Positions 1-8,417 of a stretch of 64,000 bases of DNA are shown piece after piece (position 1 is the first letter of the stretch; the number at the start of each line of letters is the position of its first letter). Below the pieces are notes generated by a model. It ran no database searches. It was not told the DNA's origin and saw only the letters and a program-made list of their open reading frames with translations. This DNA is from Blastococcus atacamensis (GTDB lineage Bacteria > Actinomycetota > Actinomycetes > Mycobacteriales > Geodermatophilaceae): positions 1 through 64,000 of the forward strand of contig NZ_POQU01000002.1 in the NCBI RefSeq assembly GCF_002938425.1, in the 5' to 3' direction. A program made the position numbers and the translations under genes.

Positions 1-113
1 TATGACAGTCTCTTCATGTCTTAGTGTATTTTGCTGTGTTGTCATAGCTCAGCCCAACACCTGGACTTCTCCCTTCCCCTTCGTCGTCACCTTCACATGT
101 GTATAAGAGCCAG
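1..113. other. Non-genomic adapter sequence at contig end
   Basis: Positions 81-113 match the 33-base Nextera read-1 adapter at 28 of 33 positions. The last 19 (95-113, ACATGTGTATAAGAGCCAG) differ from the Tn5 mosaic end at two positions only. Base composition changes abruptly from AT-rich to about 75% GC right after base 113. Bases 1-80 resemble no gene; part of 10-34 loosely resembles a nanopore ligation adapter, which is inference. No biological feature should be called here. Confidence 0.85.
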
Positions 114-114
114 C

Positions 115-813
115 ACCCCTGCTCCGGGGACCCCGGCACCCGGCGTTCCGGCGCCCGGCGCTCCCGAGCCGGGCACCCCTGGCCCGACGACCCCGGCGCC
201 CACCGCACCCGCTCCGGGCACCCCCGAGCCGGGCGCCGAGACACCGGAGGGATCCGCGCCCGCCTCGCCGGCCGTCCCGGGCACGACGACCTACCCGGAG
301 GTGAGCGCCTTCCGGATCACGTCGCTGAGCCCGAACGTCGTCGACACCGCCGGCGGGACGCTCGTGACGGTGTCGGGCCTGGCCCTCCCGATCGCCCCGA
401 CGGTGCGCATCGGGCAGACCGCCACGGCCGACGTCGTGCAGAGCACGACGACGCGCCTGGTGTTCCGCGTCCCTGCCCGCGTGGCCGGTCCCTACGACGT
501 GTCGGTGTACGCCCAGGACGGCCGCTCGGCGGTGCTGTCCAACGCGCTCACCTACGTCGAGGAGGTCGGATCCGGCCCCGGGACCACCACTCCGGCCCCG
601 CCGGCACCGGAGGACGGCTCCTCCGGGCCGACCACCCCGGACACGCCGCCGGGCGGGACGTCCCCCGACGACACGAGCACTCCGCCCGCGGCCGCGCCCA
701 CAGTGCGCACCGGCTCCTCGGGCGAGCGCCTGGTCCGCTCCGACCGGTTCTCCGCGCTCGGCTCGATCTGGTCGCTGAACTGCTCGGCCAGCTGCACCGG
801 CGTCGCGATCTGA
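115..813 (+). CDS. Pro/Thr-rich IPT/TIG-domain surface protein, C-terminal part (5' truncated)
   Basis: The open frame enters from the adapter and ends at TGA 811-813, so the true start is missing. The first ~40 residues are a low-complexity Pro-Ala-Gly-Thr linker made of repeats such as TPAPG and APEPG. Next comes an IPT/TIG-like immunoglobulin fold (FRITSLSPNVVDTAGG... GPYDVSVYAQDG, residues ~62-150), then a second Pro/Gly/Thr linker. The tail has two cysteines (LNCSASCTG) that could form a disulfide. TIG domains occur in secreted and cell-surface proteins of Actinobacteria; the binding partner is unknown. A strong terminator follows at 852-892. Any N-terminal residues read from bases 31-113 are adapter translation. 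Confidence 0.7.
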   Translation, partial: TPAPGTPAPGVPAPGAPEPGTPGPTTPAPTAPAPGTPEPGAETPEGSAPASPAVPGTTTYPEVSAFRITSLSPNVVDTAGGTLVTVSGLALPIAPTVRIGQTATADVVQSTTTRLVFRVPARVAGPYDVSVYAQDGRSAVLSNALTYVEEVGSGPGTTTPAPPAPEDGSSGPTTPDTPPGGTSPDDTSTPPAAAPTVRTGSSGERLVRSDRFSALGSIWSLNCSASCTGVAI

Positions 814-851
814 CGCCCTTCCCGGCGCGGATCGACCGCGCCTCCTGAGCC

Positions 852-892
852 ACCGCGCCCCGTCCGGCTTCCCCATACGGACGGGGCGCGGT
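852..892. terminator. Strong intrinsic hairpin after the IPT/TIG gene
   Basis: Perfect 15-bp stem (852-866 with 878-892, ACCGCGCCCCGTCCG arm) with an 11-nt loop, 39 bases after the stop codon. No U-tract follows, as is common in high-GC actinobacteria. Confidence 0.8.
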
Positions 893-1311
893 GTCGTACC
901 CCGGATGGTTCCGGGCGCTCCCTGCTGCGCCCCGGCGCCCGCACCGCCCTCCGCTGTCCGGGGGTGCGAGCGCTCGTTCCCGGCGACGAGCTGCTCGTCT
1001 CCGCGGCCGATCCCCGCCGCCTCGTTCCGCGCCGAGGACCGCCGGCACGCCAGTGCCGGCGACGCGGTGGACGTCTCCTTCCGGTTGAACGTCTCCGTGC
1101 TCCCCGAGCAGCGGCAGAGCGAGGAGGCGTTCGTCCGATCGTCACCGCCGGGAGAGCCGGCATGGGCAGGCATTTCCCGCGCGGCCGGACCGACGCCGGA
1201 GAGCTCGCGGTCCACCGGGGATTCGTCCGGCAGTTCACGCGGTCCTGCGAGCCGGCGGCGAAGAGCGACCTCGAGGCGCGCAGCCGTCTGACGCCGTGAC
1301 CGGGCGCTCCC
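893..1311. other. Stretch without an assignable gene
   Basis: Several overlapping frames are open on both strands, but none gives a recognisable protein, a convincing ribosome binding site or consistent codon use. Together with the remnant downstream it looks like decayed coding sequence. Nothing else is visible in it. Confidence 0.4.
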
Positions 1312-1615
1312 GAGCTGACCGCGCTCGACGGCGCCCTCGACCGGGCGTTCGACGTCTCCGACGACTTGGTCCGCCAGTCGTCGGCGGCGCTGAGTTCCGC
1401 AGCGGAGGGCCGCTTCCACCGGAAGCTCCTCACCACCGGGCGGCCCCCGCCGTCGTCGTCCCGGAGGTCGAGGACCGGACCGACCGGACCGGCCGCGCCC
1501 CCGAGCGGGCCACCGCCCCGGTCGAGCAGCTCCGGCGGGTGTCACCCGGCTCTCGCGAATGGCGGAGAAGGAGCGGTCGGAGGCCATCGGCTTCCTGGCC
1601 GCCATGCGTCGCTGA
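1312..1615 (+). pseudogene. Remnant of a methyl-accepting-chemotaxis-like protein
   Basis: The frame from 1312 reads ELTALDGALDRAFDVSDDL, then VRQSSAALSSAAEGRFHRKL. This resembles the HAMP/linker-like stretch in actinobacterial chemoreceptors (LDRVFEVTGDLVR... SAAAEGRF). About 50 codons later the frame becomes low-complexity. A different frame (from 1559, shifted by one) gives MAEKERSEAIGFLAAMRR and a stop at 1613-1615, plausible as the end of the same protein. The hallmark MCP signalling hairpin is absent. I read it as a deleted, frameshifted gene remnant. The similarity is from memory of the family and is weak. Confidence 0.35.
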
Positions 1616-1667
1616 GCGGGGGCGACTGCCGCGGCGGCGGGGCCACGAGGTAGTGTCGTCGCCGTTC

Positions 1668-1738
1668 GCGGGTGTAGTTCAATGGTAGAACATCAGCTTC
1701 CCAAGCTGACAGTGCGAGTTCGATTCTCGTCACCCGCT
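1668..1738 (+). tRNA. tRNA-Gly, anticodon CCC
   Basis: A 71-nt cloverleaf. The 7-bp acceptor stem is GCGGGTG (1668-1674) with CACCCGC (1731-1737), discriminator T1738. The anticodon stem TCAGC/GCTGA encloses a 7-nt loop TTCCCAA with anticodon CCC at 1700-1702. The T-arm contains GTTCGATTC. No CCA is encoded. It reads GGG codons, frequent in this GC-rich genome. Confidence 0.97.
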
Positions 1739-1760
1739 CCGCCCCGCGCGGCCCCCCGGG

Positions 1761-3803
1761 TCAGCGCGGACTGATCGCCGCCTCGTCGTGGATCGTGCCG
1801 ACCGCGGCCAGCAGGACGTCCAGCACCTCGGCGGCCACCGGCCGGCTGAAGTGGTAGCCCTGCGCGATGTCGCAGCCCAGCTCCCGCAGCGCGGCCACGT
1901 GCTCGGGCTCCTCGACGCCCTCGGCGACGACGGTCATCCCCAGATTGTGGCCCAGGTCGACGGCGGTCCGCACCAGGACGGCGTCCTGCGCGCTGGTCGT
2001 CATGCCCAGCACGAACGACCGGTCGATCTTCAGCTCGTCCACGGGCAGCCGGCGCAGGTGGGCCATCGAGCTGTACCCGGTGCCGAAGTCGTCGATCGAC
2101 AGCCGCAGTCCCAGCTCGTGCAGGCGCTGGAGCACCTCCATGCAGCGGGTGGCGTCGGTCATGACGGCGCTCTCGGTGACCTCCAGGCGCAGCACGCGGG
2201 CCGGCACGCCGTGCTCGGCCAGCAGCCGCTCGACCAGGTCGGGCAGTCCGGCGTCGAGCAGGCACCGCGTGGACAGGTTCACCGCCACCGGCATCGGGTG
2301 ACCGGCGTCGATCCACCGCCGCGCCTGGGCCAGCGCGAGGCCCAGCACCCGCTCGGTGAGCCGCAGGATGATGCCCGTGCCCTCGGCCACCGGCACGAAC
2401 TCGGCCGGTGGGACGAGGCCCTGCGTGGGGTGCTGCCAGCGCAGGAGCGCCTCGACGCCCTCGATGCGCTCGCCGTCCAGGGTGTACTTGGGCTGGTAGT
2501 GCAGGAACAGCTCGTCGTCGCCCTCCAGCGCCCGGCGGAGGTCGCCGAGGACGGTGAGCCGCGAGGGCGCGGCCACGTGGTCGTCGGGGGCGAACACGAC
2601 GGCGCCGGCCTTGCGCTCCTTCGCCACGTACATGGCGATGTCGGCCGAGCGCAGCAGCTCGTCGCTGTCGGTGCCGTGCCACGGCGAGACGGCGATGCCC
2701 ACGCTGACCTCGACGTCCAGCGTGACACCGGCGACGTCGAAGGGGCGGTGCAGCGCCTCCCGGAGCCGCTCGGCGACGGCCTCGGCCTCGCCCACGCCGT
2801 CGACGGCGGGCAGCAGGACGGCGAACTCGTCGCCGCCGAACCGGGCCACCGTGTCGCCGTCGCGGAGGACGCCGGAGAGCCGGGGCGCCACCTGGCACAG
2901 CAGCGCGTCGCCGTAGGCATGGCCGAGGCTGTCGTTGATCTCCTTGAACCGGTCGAGGTCGACGAGCAGCACGGCGACCTCCGCCGTGGACCGGCTGGCC
3001 CCGGCCAGCGCCTGGTCGAGGCGGTCGCGCAGCAGGATGCGGTTGGGCAGGCCGGTCAGCGCGTCGTGGGTGGCGGCGTGCCGGTCCCGCTCGGCCGACG
3101 AGCGCAGCTCCTCGGTCTGGGCCTGCAGGCGCCGGGAGGCGCGGGAGACGACGCGGAACAGCGCCGCGTAGAAGACGGCGAGGCTGGCGGCGAGCACCAG
3201 GTCGAGGGTGCGCACGTCCTCCCGCACGGCCGTGCTCACGGGCGCGTAGGGCAGGTAGAGCTCGATGACGCCGTCGGGCCGGTCGGACCCCGCGTACTGC
3301 ACCGGCACGTAGACCTCGAGCAGCTCGGGTGCGGCATCGGCGGTGTCGGAGTCGTCGACCGAGTTCTCCAGCCCGGACACCACCTGGCCCCCGAGTGCCT
3401 GCCTGAGCTCGGCGGATTCCGACCGCGTGCCGATGATCGAATGGTCGTCGGAGTACACGATCGCGCCGGCGCGGTTGTAGATCTTGAGCTCGACGGGGTC
3501 GAGGTCGTCCAGCTGGCGGCCGGAGGCCTGCAGCTTGTCGCCCGCGGCGCGCACCGCGTTCTCCACCCGGGCCAGCCGGGCGACGTCGAAGCCCTCCTCG
3601 AGGTCCGCCCGGTCCAGCTGCGGCTGCAGTCCGAGCCGCACCGTCACGATCGCCGTCCACTCGGCCTGCTCGCGGGCACGATCGACGATGGCGTTGCTGA
3701 GCACGGAGCCGAGGACGACACCCAGACCGACCGTCAGCACCATGCTCAGCACGCCGAACCGCACCAGCAGTCCGGTGCCCCGCAAGCGGCCGAGAACGGT
3801 CAT
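1761..3803 (-). CDS. Membrane GGDEF-EAL protein (c-di-GMP turnover)
   Basis: 680 aa. An N-terminal membrane segment (~12-37), an extracytoplasmic sensor region and a second segment (~195-212) precede a GGDEF domain. Its motif FGGDEF (~322-326) is intact, with an RDGD inhibitory-site motif five residues upstream. An EAL domain follows, with EALLRW (~450), ESAVMTD and DDFGTGYSS, residues normally needed for Mg2+-dependent c-di-GMP hydrolysis. Both halves look catalytically competent, so it could make and degrade c-di-GMP, switched by the periplasmic sensor. ATG 3803 was chosen: GGAGGG sits directly upstream and the first membrane helix follows. It is divergent from the kinase at 4020. Confidence 0.9.
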   Translation of the reverse strand: MTVLGRLRGTGLLVRFGVLSMVLTVGLGVVLGSVLSNAIVDRAREQAEWTAIVTVRLGLQPQLDRADLEEGFDVARLARVENAVRAAGDKLQASGRQLDDLDPVELKIYNRAGAIVYSDDHSIIGTRSESAELRQALGGQVVSGLENSVDDSDTADAAPELLEVYVPVQYAGSDRPDGVIELYLPYAPVSTAVREDVRTLDLVLAASLAVFYAALFRVVSRASRRLQAQTEELRSSAERDRHAATHDALTGLPNRILLRDRLDQALAGASRSTAEVAVLLVDLDRFKEINDSLGHAYGDALLCQVAPRLSGVLRDGDTVARFGGDEFAVLLPAVDGVGEAEAVAERLREALHRPFDVAGVTLDVEVSVGIAVSPWHGTDSDELLRSADIAMYVAKERKAGAVVFAPDDHVAAPSRLTVLGDLRRALEGDDELFLHYQPKYTLDGERIEGVEALLRWQHPTQGLVPPAEFVPVAEGTGIILRLTERVLGLALAQARRWIDAGHPMPVAVNLSTRCLLDAGLPDLVERLLAEHGVPARVLRLEVTESAVMTDATRCMEVLQRLHELGLRLSIDDFGTGYSSMAHLRRLPVDELKIDRSFVLGMTTSAQDAVLVRTAVDLGHNLGMTVVAEGVEEPEHVAALRELGCDIAQGYHFSRPVAAEVLDVLLAAVGTIHDEAAISPR

Positions 3804-4006
3804 GCCCTCCGCATCGGACGGCGGGCGCGTCTCCTTGAGGCGGCACCCCGCCCTCCCCCCATCGGGGGAGCCGCCGCGAGGCGCGTGTGGGCCGCGCGGC
3901 ACGGGGAAGACGCACCGGTTCGCGTCCCGGGGTCTTTGGTCCCTGGGACGCCACCGGATCGCCCCCCACGATGAACGGAACGCTTCCGCCTCCGTGCCGA
4001 CGCTCC

Positions 4007-4012
4007 TACGGT
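4007..4012 (+). promoter_or_regulatory. -10 element of a leaderless promoter
   Basis: TACGGT lies 7 nt before the GTG start at 4020, so transcription would begin at or next to the start codon. There is no Shine-Dalgarno sequence, which fits. Confidence 0.55.
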
Positions 4013-4019
4013 TCGGGCC

Positions 4020-5513
4020 GTGCCCCCGCCCGCCCCACCGGGGTCCCCGGTGAACGACGACCCGCGACTGGACGGCGCGGTCGACGCCACGCTGGAACGG
4101 GTGGCGTCGACCGCCGTACGCCACCTGGCCGCCGCGTGCGCGGTGCTGACCGTGCACGGCCGACTCGGACCGGACCGGTCCGTCACCGTCGGCTCGCCGC
4201 CCGCCGTCGAGGCTGCCGCCGACCACACCCTCGTCCTCCCCGTCGGCGACGGCGGTCTCGCGACCCTCCGGCTGGAACGGGCACCCGACGCGGCCGCCTT
4301 CGCCCCCGCCGACCTCGCGACGGCCCGGGCGCTGTCGGCCGTCGCGGGTCCGGCGGTGGAGAACGCCCTGCTGCTCGAGCACGCCGGGCGATGCCGCGTG
4401 TGGGCACTGGCGGGCACCGCCATCGCCACCGCGCTGCTCTCGGGAACGCCGGCCGACCGGGTTCTGCGCGACGCCGCCGCGCGGGTCGCCGAGCTGGCCG
4501 CGGCCGACGCCGTGGGCGTGCTCGTGCCGGCGGGCGACGGGGACCGGACGCTGATGATCAGCGCGGCGGTGGGCGGTCCGACCGCAGCGGAGATGGAGGG
4601 CGTCCGCCTGCCGCTGGCCGAGACACGCCTGCACGAGGCGCACCGCTCCGGCGTCCCCCAGCTGATCGAGGACGCCGCCACCCCGCTGCCGGGCACCCAC
4701 CCGGCGGAGGTCGTCGGCGAGATCGCCCGGAACTACGGGCCGGCCCTGTACATCCCCCTCGGCGGGCCGTCGCCGCCGGCCACGCTCGCGGTGCTGCGCG
4801 CCGGGGGCCGACGGCCCTTCGATCCCCGCGTGCTCGAGCTGGCGGCAGCGTTCGCGACGCAGGCCACGGTCGCGATGGAGCTCGTGAGCAGCCAGGCGCG
4901 GGAGCGGGAGCTCCAGCTGCAGGCCGACCGGGACCGGATCGCGCGGGACCTGCACGACCACGTGGTGCAGCGCATCTTCGCCACCGCGCTGGCCCTGGAC
5001 CGGGTCGGGCGGTCCCTGGAGACCACGGCGCCCGGGGCAGCGGCCCGGATCGCGGAGCGGGTGGACGAGCTCGACGGGACGATCGCCCGCATCCGCGAGT
5101 CGATCTTCGAGCTGCACGGCGCGCAGGACGTCTCGTCGGCGGCCGTGCGTCGCCGGCTGGCCGAGGTCGTGCGCTCGGTGACCGAGGGGCACGGCGTGCG
5201 GCCGGCGCTCCGGGTCCGCAGCGAGGTCGAGGACCTGCCGTCGGACCTGGTGCCCGAACTGGTGGCGGTGGTCCGCGAGCTGGTGACCAACGTGGTGCGG
5301 CACGCCGCGGCGTCCCGCTTGACCGTGATGGTGGCGATCGCCGGTGGGATCCGCGTGGTGGTGACCGACGACGGCCGAGGGCTGCCACCGGTGACCGTGC
5401 GCAGCGGGCTGGCCAACCTCGCCGACCGGGCCGAGCGGCGCGGCGGCAGGCTCACGGTGTCCGCCGCACCGTCGGGCACCGAGATCGAGTGGGTGGTGCC
5501 GCTGAGGCGGTGA
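4020..5513 (+). CDS. GAF-domain sensor histidine kinase (DevS/NarX-like, HisKA_3)
   Basis: 497 aa, no membrane segment. Two GAF-like regions (~20-120 and ~140-290) lead to a HisKA_3 dimerisation helix with RDLHDHVVQ; the phospho-acceptor is His312. A HATPase_c domain follows (VRELVTNVVRH ~415, DDGRGLP ~450, C-terminal GxLxV strand). This architecture fits soluble DevS/NreB-type kinases that sense redox or gas ligands; the ligand cannot be told. GTG 4020 is favoured by the -10 element just upstream; GTG 4050 is an alternative. It ends three bases from the oppositely oriented response regulator, its likely partner. Confidence 0.88.
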   Translation: MPPPAPPGSPVNDDPRLDGAVDATLERVASTAVRHLAAACAVLTVHGRLGPDRSVTVGSPPAVEAAADHTLVLPVGDGGLATLRLERAPDAAAFAPADLATARALSAVAGPAVENALLLEHAGRCRVWALAGTAIATALLSGTPADRVLRDAAARVAELAAADAVGVLVPAGDGDRTLMISAAVGGPTAAEMEGVRLPLAETRLHEAHRSGVPQLIEDAATPLPGTHPAEVVGEIARNYGPALYIPLGGPSPPATLAVLRAGGRRPFDPRVLELAAAFATQATVAMELVSSQARERELQLQADRDRIARDLHDHVVQRIFATALALDRVGRSLETTAPGAAARIAERVDELDGTIARIRESIFELHGAQDVSSAAVRRRLAEVVRSVTEGHGVRPALRVRSEVEDLPSDLVPELVAVVRELVTNVVRHAAASRLTVMVAIAGGIRVVVTDDGRGLPPVTVRSGLANLADRAERRGGRLTVSAAPSGTEIEWVVPLRR

Positions 5514-5516
5514 GCC

Positions 5517-6179
5517 TCAGCGCCCGGGGGCGCGGGAGTCGCGCAGCTCGGTGGCCAGGATCGCCGCCTGGGTGCGCCGCTCGAGCCCCAGCTTGGCGAG
5601 CAGGTGGCTGGTGTAGTTCTTCACCGTCTTCTCGGCAAGGCCCATCCGCTCGCCGATCTGGCGGTTGGTCAGCCCCTCGCCGATGAGCCGCAGGACGATC
5701 CGCTCCTGGTCGGTGAGGCGGGCCAGGCGGTCGGTGCCCGGCCTGACCGCCGGCGCACGGACGCCGTCGGGGGCCAGGGTGCCGCCGGCCGCCACGGTGC
5801 GCACCGCCGTCACCAGGGCCGATCCGCGCACCTGCTTCAGCAGGAAGCCGGCGGCGCCGGCCTGCAGGGCGGCATCGCGGGCGTCCTGCTCGGCGTAGCT
5901 GGTGAGGACCAGGCAGGGCAGGCCCGGCACGCGGGCCCGCAGGTCCCGGCACAGTGTGGCGCCGTCCCCGTCGGGCAGCCGCATGTCCACGATGACGACG
6001 TCGGGCCGCACGGCCGGCACCCGGACGAGGGCCTCGGCCACCGTTCCGGCCTCCCCGGCGACGAAGATCGCGGGATCGTCCTCGAGGACTTCGGCCACTC
6101 CGCGCCGGACCACCTCGTGGTCGTCGACCAGGAAGACGCGGACCCCGGAGGACGGCTGCACGACCCCTCCTCCGCTCAT
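5517..6179 (-). CDS. NarL/FixJ-family response regulator
   Basis: 220 aa. The receiver domain (~13-130) has the acidic pair DD (19-20), phospho-acceptor Asp65 in VVIVDMRLPDGDG, the LTSY Thr/Ser and the conserved Lys in LLKQ. A LuxR-type HTH (~150-210) reads LTDQERIVLRLIGEGLTNRQ. It is the probable partner of the GAF kinase, with the unusual feature that the two genes converge with only three bases between them. ATG 6179 gives a normal N-terminus. Targets are unknown; the neighbouring polyketide synthase operon is transcribed in the same direction toward it, with 50 bases between. Confidence 0.9.
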   Translation of the reverse strand: MSGGGVVQPSSGVRVFLVDDHEVVRRGVAEVLEDDPAIFVAGEAGTVAEALVRVPAVRPDVVIVDMRLPDGDGATLCRDLRARVPGLPCLVLTSYAEQDARDAALQAGAAGFLLKQVRGSALVTAVRTVAAGGTLAPDGVRAPAVRPGTDRLARLTDQERIVLRLIGEGLTNRQIGERMGLAEKTVKNYTSHLLAKLGLERRTQAAILATELRDSRAPGR

Positions 6180-6229
6180 GTGATCCCCGCCACAGGGGAG
6201 CGTAGGGGGTGGTGGGACGCCGGGCAGCC

Positions 6230-7258
6230 TCAGGCGGGCAGCAGCAGGGCCGCGTAGAGGGTCAGGCCGGGCCCGAAGGCCATCGCCACGATCGGCCCGT
6301 CGACGTCGGCCAGCTCCTGCAGGACCAGCAGCACGGTGGCGGAGGAGCAGTTGCCGTGCTCGGCGAGCACCCGCCGCGAGGCGCCCACCTGGTCCTCGCG
6401 CAGGCCCAGCTCGTCGCGGACGACGTCGATGATCCGGGGACCGCCGGGGTGCACCGCCCACCCGGCGACGTCCTCCATCCGGAGCCCGGCGCCGGCCAGC
6501 AGCTCGTCGACCACCTCCCCCACGTGCCGGGAGAGCACGCCGGGCACCTTCGGGGAGAGCCCCATCCGGAAGCCGAGGTCGGTGACGTCCCAGGTCATGT
6601 GGTCGGCGGTGGACGCGTCGGTGCGCGCCACGATGCCGGCCAGGCTGTGCCCACGGGAGGCGCCCGGCTCCACCACGACGGCCGCGGCTGCGTCGGAGAA
6701 CAGCGCGTGCGCCACCACCTGCTCGAGGTCCCGCTGCGCCGGCTGCACGTGCAGGCTGGTCAGCTCGCAGCACAGCAGCACCGCCGGGCGGGAACGCGCC
6801 GTGACGAAGTCACCCACGGCCGCCAGCCCGGGGATCGCGGCGTAGCAGCCCATGTGCCCGACCAGCAGCCGCTGCAGACCCGGCGGCATGCCGAGGTCAC
6901 TGGCCAGCCGGATGTCCAGGCCCGGCGTCGCGTACCCGGTGCAGGTGGCGACCGCGAAGAGCCCGACGTCGCCGGGCGCGAGACCCGCCGAGTCCAGCGC
7001 GCCGGCCACGGCCTGCTTGCCCAGCGGCAGGGCCTCCTGGATGTAGCGGGCCATGCGGGCCCCGGTCCCCCAGTCGCTGAGGTCCTCGTCCATGGGGTTG
7101 GCCACGGCGTGCCGGCGCTGCACCCCGGCACCCATGAAGATGCGCTCCGCGGCGCGCACGCCCTCGTAGTGGCGGGCGAAGAACCCGTCCCACGCGGCTC
7201 GCTGGTCCAGGGTCGCCGGCAGCGCGGACGCCGCACCGGTGACGACTGCTGCGCTCAC
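6230..7258 (-). CDS. Type III polyketide synthase (chalcone/stilbene synthase family)
   Basis: 342 aa, complete. The catalytic triad is visible: Cys138 in GHMGCYA, His270 in WAVHPGGPR and Asn303 in EHGNCSSAT. The enzyme should condense malonyl-CoA units on an acyl-CoA starter. Actinobacterial relatives make alkylresorcinols/pyrones or tetrahydroxynaphthalene; the starter specificity cannot be read by eye. The methyltransferase at 7332-8039 lies upstream in the same direction, 72 bases away, suggesting a two-gene operon in which the polyketide is methylated. The start encodes MSAAVVTG. Confidence 0.92.
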   Translation of the reverse strand: MSAAVVTGAASALPATLDQRAAWDGFFARHYEGVRAAERIFMGAGVQRRHAVANPMDEDLSDWGTGARMARYIQEALPLGKQAVAGALDSAGLAPGDVGLFAVATCTGYATPGLDIRLASDLGMPPGLQRLLVGHMGCYAAIPGLAAVGDFVTARSRPAVLLCCELTSLHVQPAQRDLEQVVAHALFSDAAAAVVVEPGASRGHSLAGIVARTDASTADHMTWDVTDLGFRMGLSPKVPGVLSRHVGEVVDELLAGAGLRMEDVAGWAVHPGGPRIIDVVRDELGLREDQVGASRRVLAEHGNCSSATVLLVLQELADVDGPIVAMAFGPGLTLYAALLLPA

Positions 7259-7331
7259 GGGCGCCGCTCCGCGGCGGAGCTGCTCGGGGTCATCGTCCCG
7301 GCGGTACGTGCGCCCTCGCGCCGACGCTCCC

Positions 7332-8039
7332 TCACCGCTTACGCCCGTACCCGGCGAAGAGCACGGCGGTGGTCGGCAACCGCTTCATCCGCACGCTGCG
7401 CCGGCGCCCGCGTCGCCACGCGACGACGTCACGCACCGACGGCCGCAGGCCCACCAGCCGCAGGTCCAGCCCGAGCCGGTCGGCGGCCGCGAGCAGCTGT
7501 CGGCGGTCGACGAACAGGGCCGGGTCGTGGATGCCGGGCGGCGGCCCCCCTGGCAGCCGCTCGCCGATCCGGACGGCGACGAGGTCCGCCAGCCTGGTCG
7601 CGGCGATCGCGTCGATGACCAGGGTCCCGCCCGGCTTGAGCAGCCGGGCGGCCTCGGCGAGGACGGCGACGTCGTCGTCGACGTGCTCGAGGATCTCGCC
7701 GGCGACCACCACGTCGGCGCACCCGTCGACCAGCGGCACTGCCAGCACGGACCCCCGCACGGGGAGCACCCCGTGCCGCCGGGCGAGGGCCAGCCCGGCC
7801 AGGCCCAGGTCGACGCCGACGTGCCGGTAGCCCAGCCGGGCGGCGTGCGGGGCCATCAGCCCGCCGCCGCACGCGAGGTCCACCAGCAGCGAGCCGGCGC
7901 CCGCGGCCGGCGGGATGTGCTCGGCCCGCGAGTCCGCCAGCCAGCGCAGCATCGCGAAACCGTCGTTGCCCTCCCACCACTCGTCGACCAGGAGGTCGTA
8001 CTGAGCCGGGTCGTTGCGGGCCAGCGGCGGGGTCGGCAC
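7332..8039 (-). CDS. Class I SAM-dependent methyltransferase
   Basis: 235 aa. Motif I (LLVDLACGGGLMAPHAA, ~46-62) and the acidic end of strand 2 (VGVDLG) form the SAM site. AGEILEHVDDDVAVLAEAAR and LLKPGGTLVIDAI are typical of UbiG/UbiE-like methyltransferases. It is probably co-transcribed with the downstream type III polyketide synthase, so an O- or C-methylation of its product is the likeliest role (inference). The C-terminus is Arg-rich. It follows DUF3140 by six bases in the same direction and may share its transcript. Confidence 0.82.
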   Translation of the reverse strand: MPTPPLARNDPAQYDLLVDEWWEGNDGFAMLRWLADSRAEHIPPAAGAGSLLVDLACGGGLMAPHAARLGYRHVGVDLGLAGLALARRHGVLPVRGSVLAVPLVDGCADVVVAGEILEHVDDDVAVLAEAARLLKPGGTLVIDAIAATRLADLVAVRIGERLPGGPPPGIHDPALFVDRRQLLAAADRLGLDLRLVGLRPSVRDVVAWRRGRRRSVRMKRLPTTAVLFAGYGRKR

Positions 8040-8045
8040 GGGCGG

Positions 8046-8387
8046 CTAGCCCTTCTTCAGCGGGTCGTGGCCCCAGTTCATCAAGGAGTAGCGCCACTTG
8101 GAGGTCTCGACGTCCTCCGCCTTCGGCTCCTGGGCCAGGTGTCGCTGCACGTAGCCGTGCACCTTCCGCATGTGCGCCAGGTCGTCGTCGCTGAGGTCGT
8201 CCTTCTTCGTGCGCAGCAGCTCGATGATCCGACGACCGGACGCATGGCCGGTGGACTCTCCGCCGCCGTCCTTCTGCCCGACCGCCTGGGACTCGTCGGT
8301 CTCCAGCCACTCCTCCAGCTCGCCCGCGGTCATGTTGACCGCCTCGCCGAAGTCGCGCCTGATCTCGTCGGGGTCCTCGCCGGCCAT
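8046..8387 (-). CDS. DUF3140 family protein
   Basis: 113 aa, soluble. It carries the family's DPDEIRRDFGEAVNMTAGEL N-terminus and the TSKWRYSLMNWGHDP C-terminus. The function is unknown. A SigB/SigF-like promoter sits 30 bases upstream (8418-8443 on the minus strand), back to back with the promoter of the small acidic gene at 8523, which suggests general-stress induction. It is the first gene of a minus-strand run with the methyltransferase and polyketide synthase. Confidence 0.85.
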   Translation of the reverse strand: MAGEDPDEIRRDFGEAVNMTAGELEEWLETDESQAVGQKDGGGESTGHASGRRIIELLRTKKDDLSDDDLAHMRKVHGYVQRHLAQEPKAEDVETSKWRYSLMNWGHDPLKKG

Positions 8388-8417
8388 CGGTCCTCCGCTC
8401 GCGTCGTCCCCCCTCCC

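Noticed and set aside
31-114. N-terminal extension of the first gene (reading MLCCHSS...)
   Set aside because: It is translated from adapter sequence (Nextera match at 81-113), not from the genome.
115-250. Pro-Ala-Gly-Thr repeats as a CRISPR-like or satellite array
   Set aside because: The periodicity is that of a coding low-complexity linker, with irregular units and no spacers.
905-1299. Overlapping plus-strand frames of 65-128 codons
   Set aside because: No ribosome site, no family, inconsistent frame; looks like decayed sequence.
1788-3974. A 728-codon open frame antisense to the GGDEF-EAL gene
   Set aside because: Long antisense frames are expected at ~75% GC; the product is low-complexity (His/Gln/Val-rich) with no family, while the minus strand encodes intact GGDEF and EAL domains.
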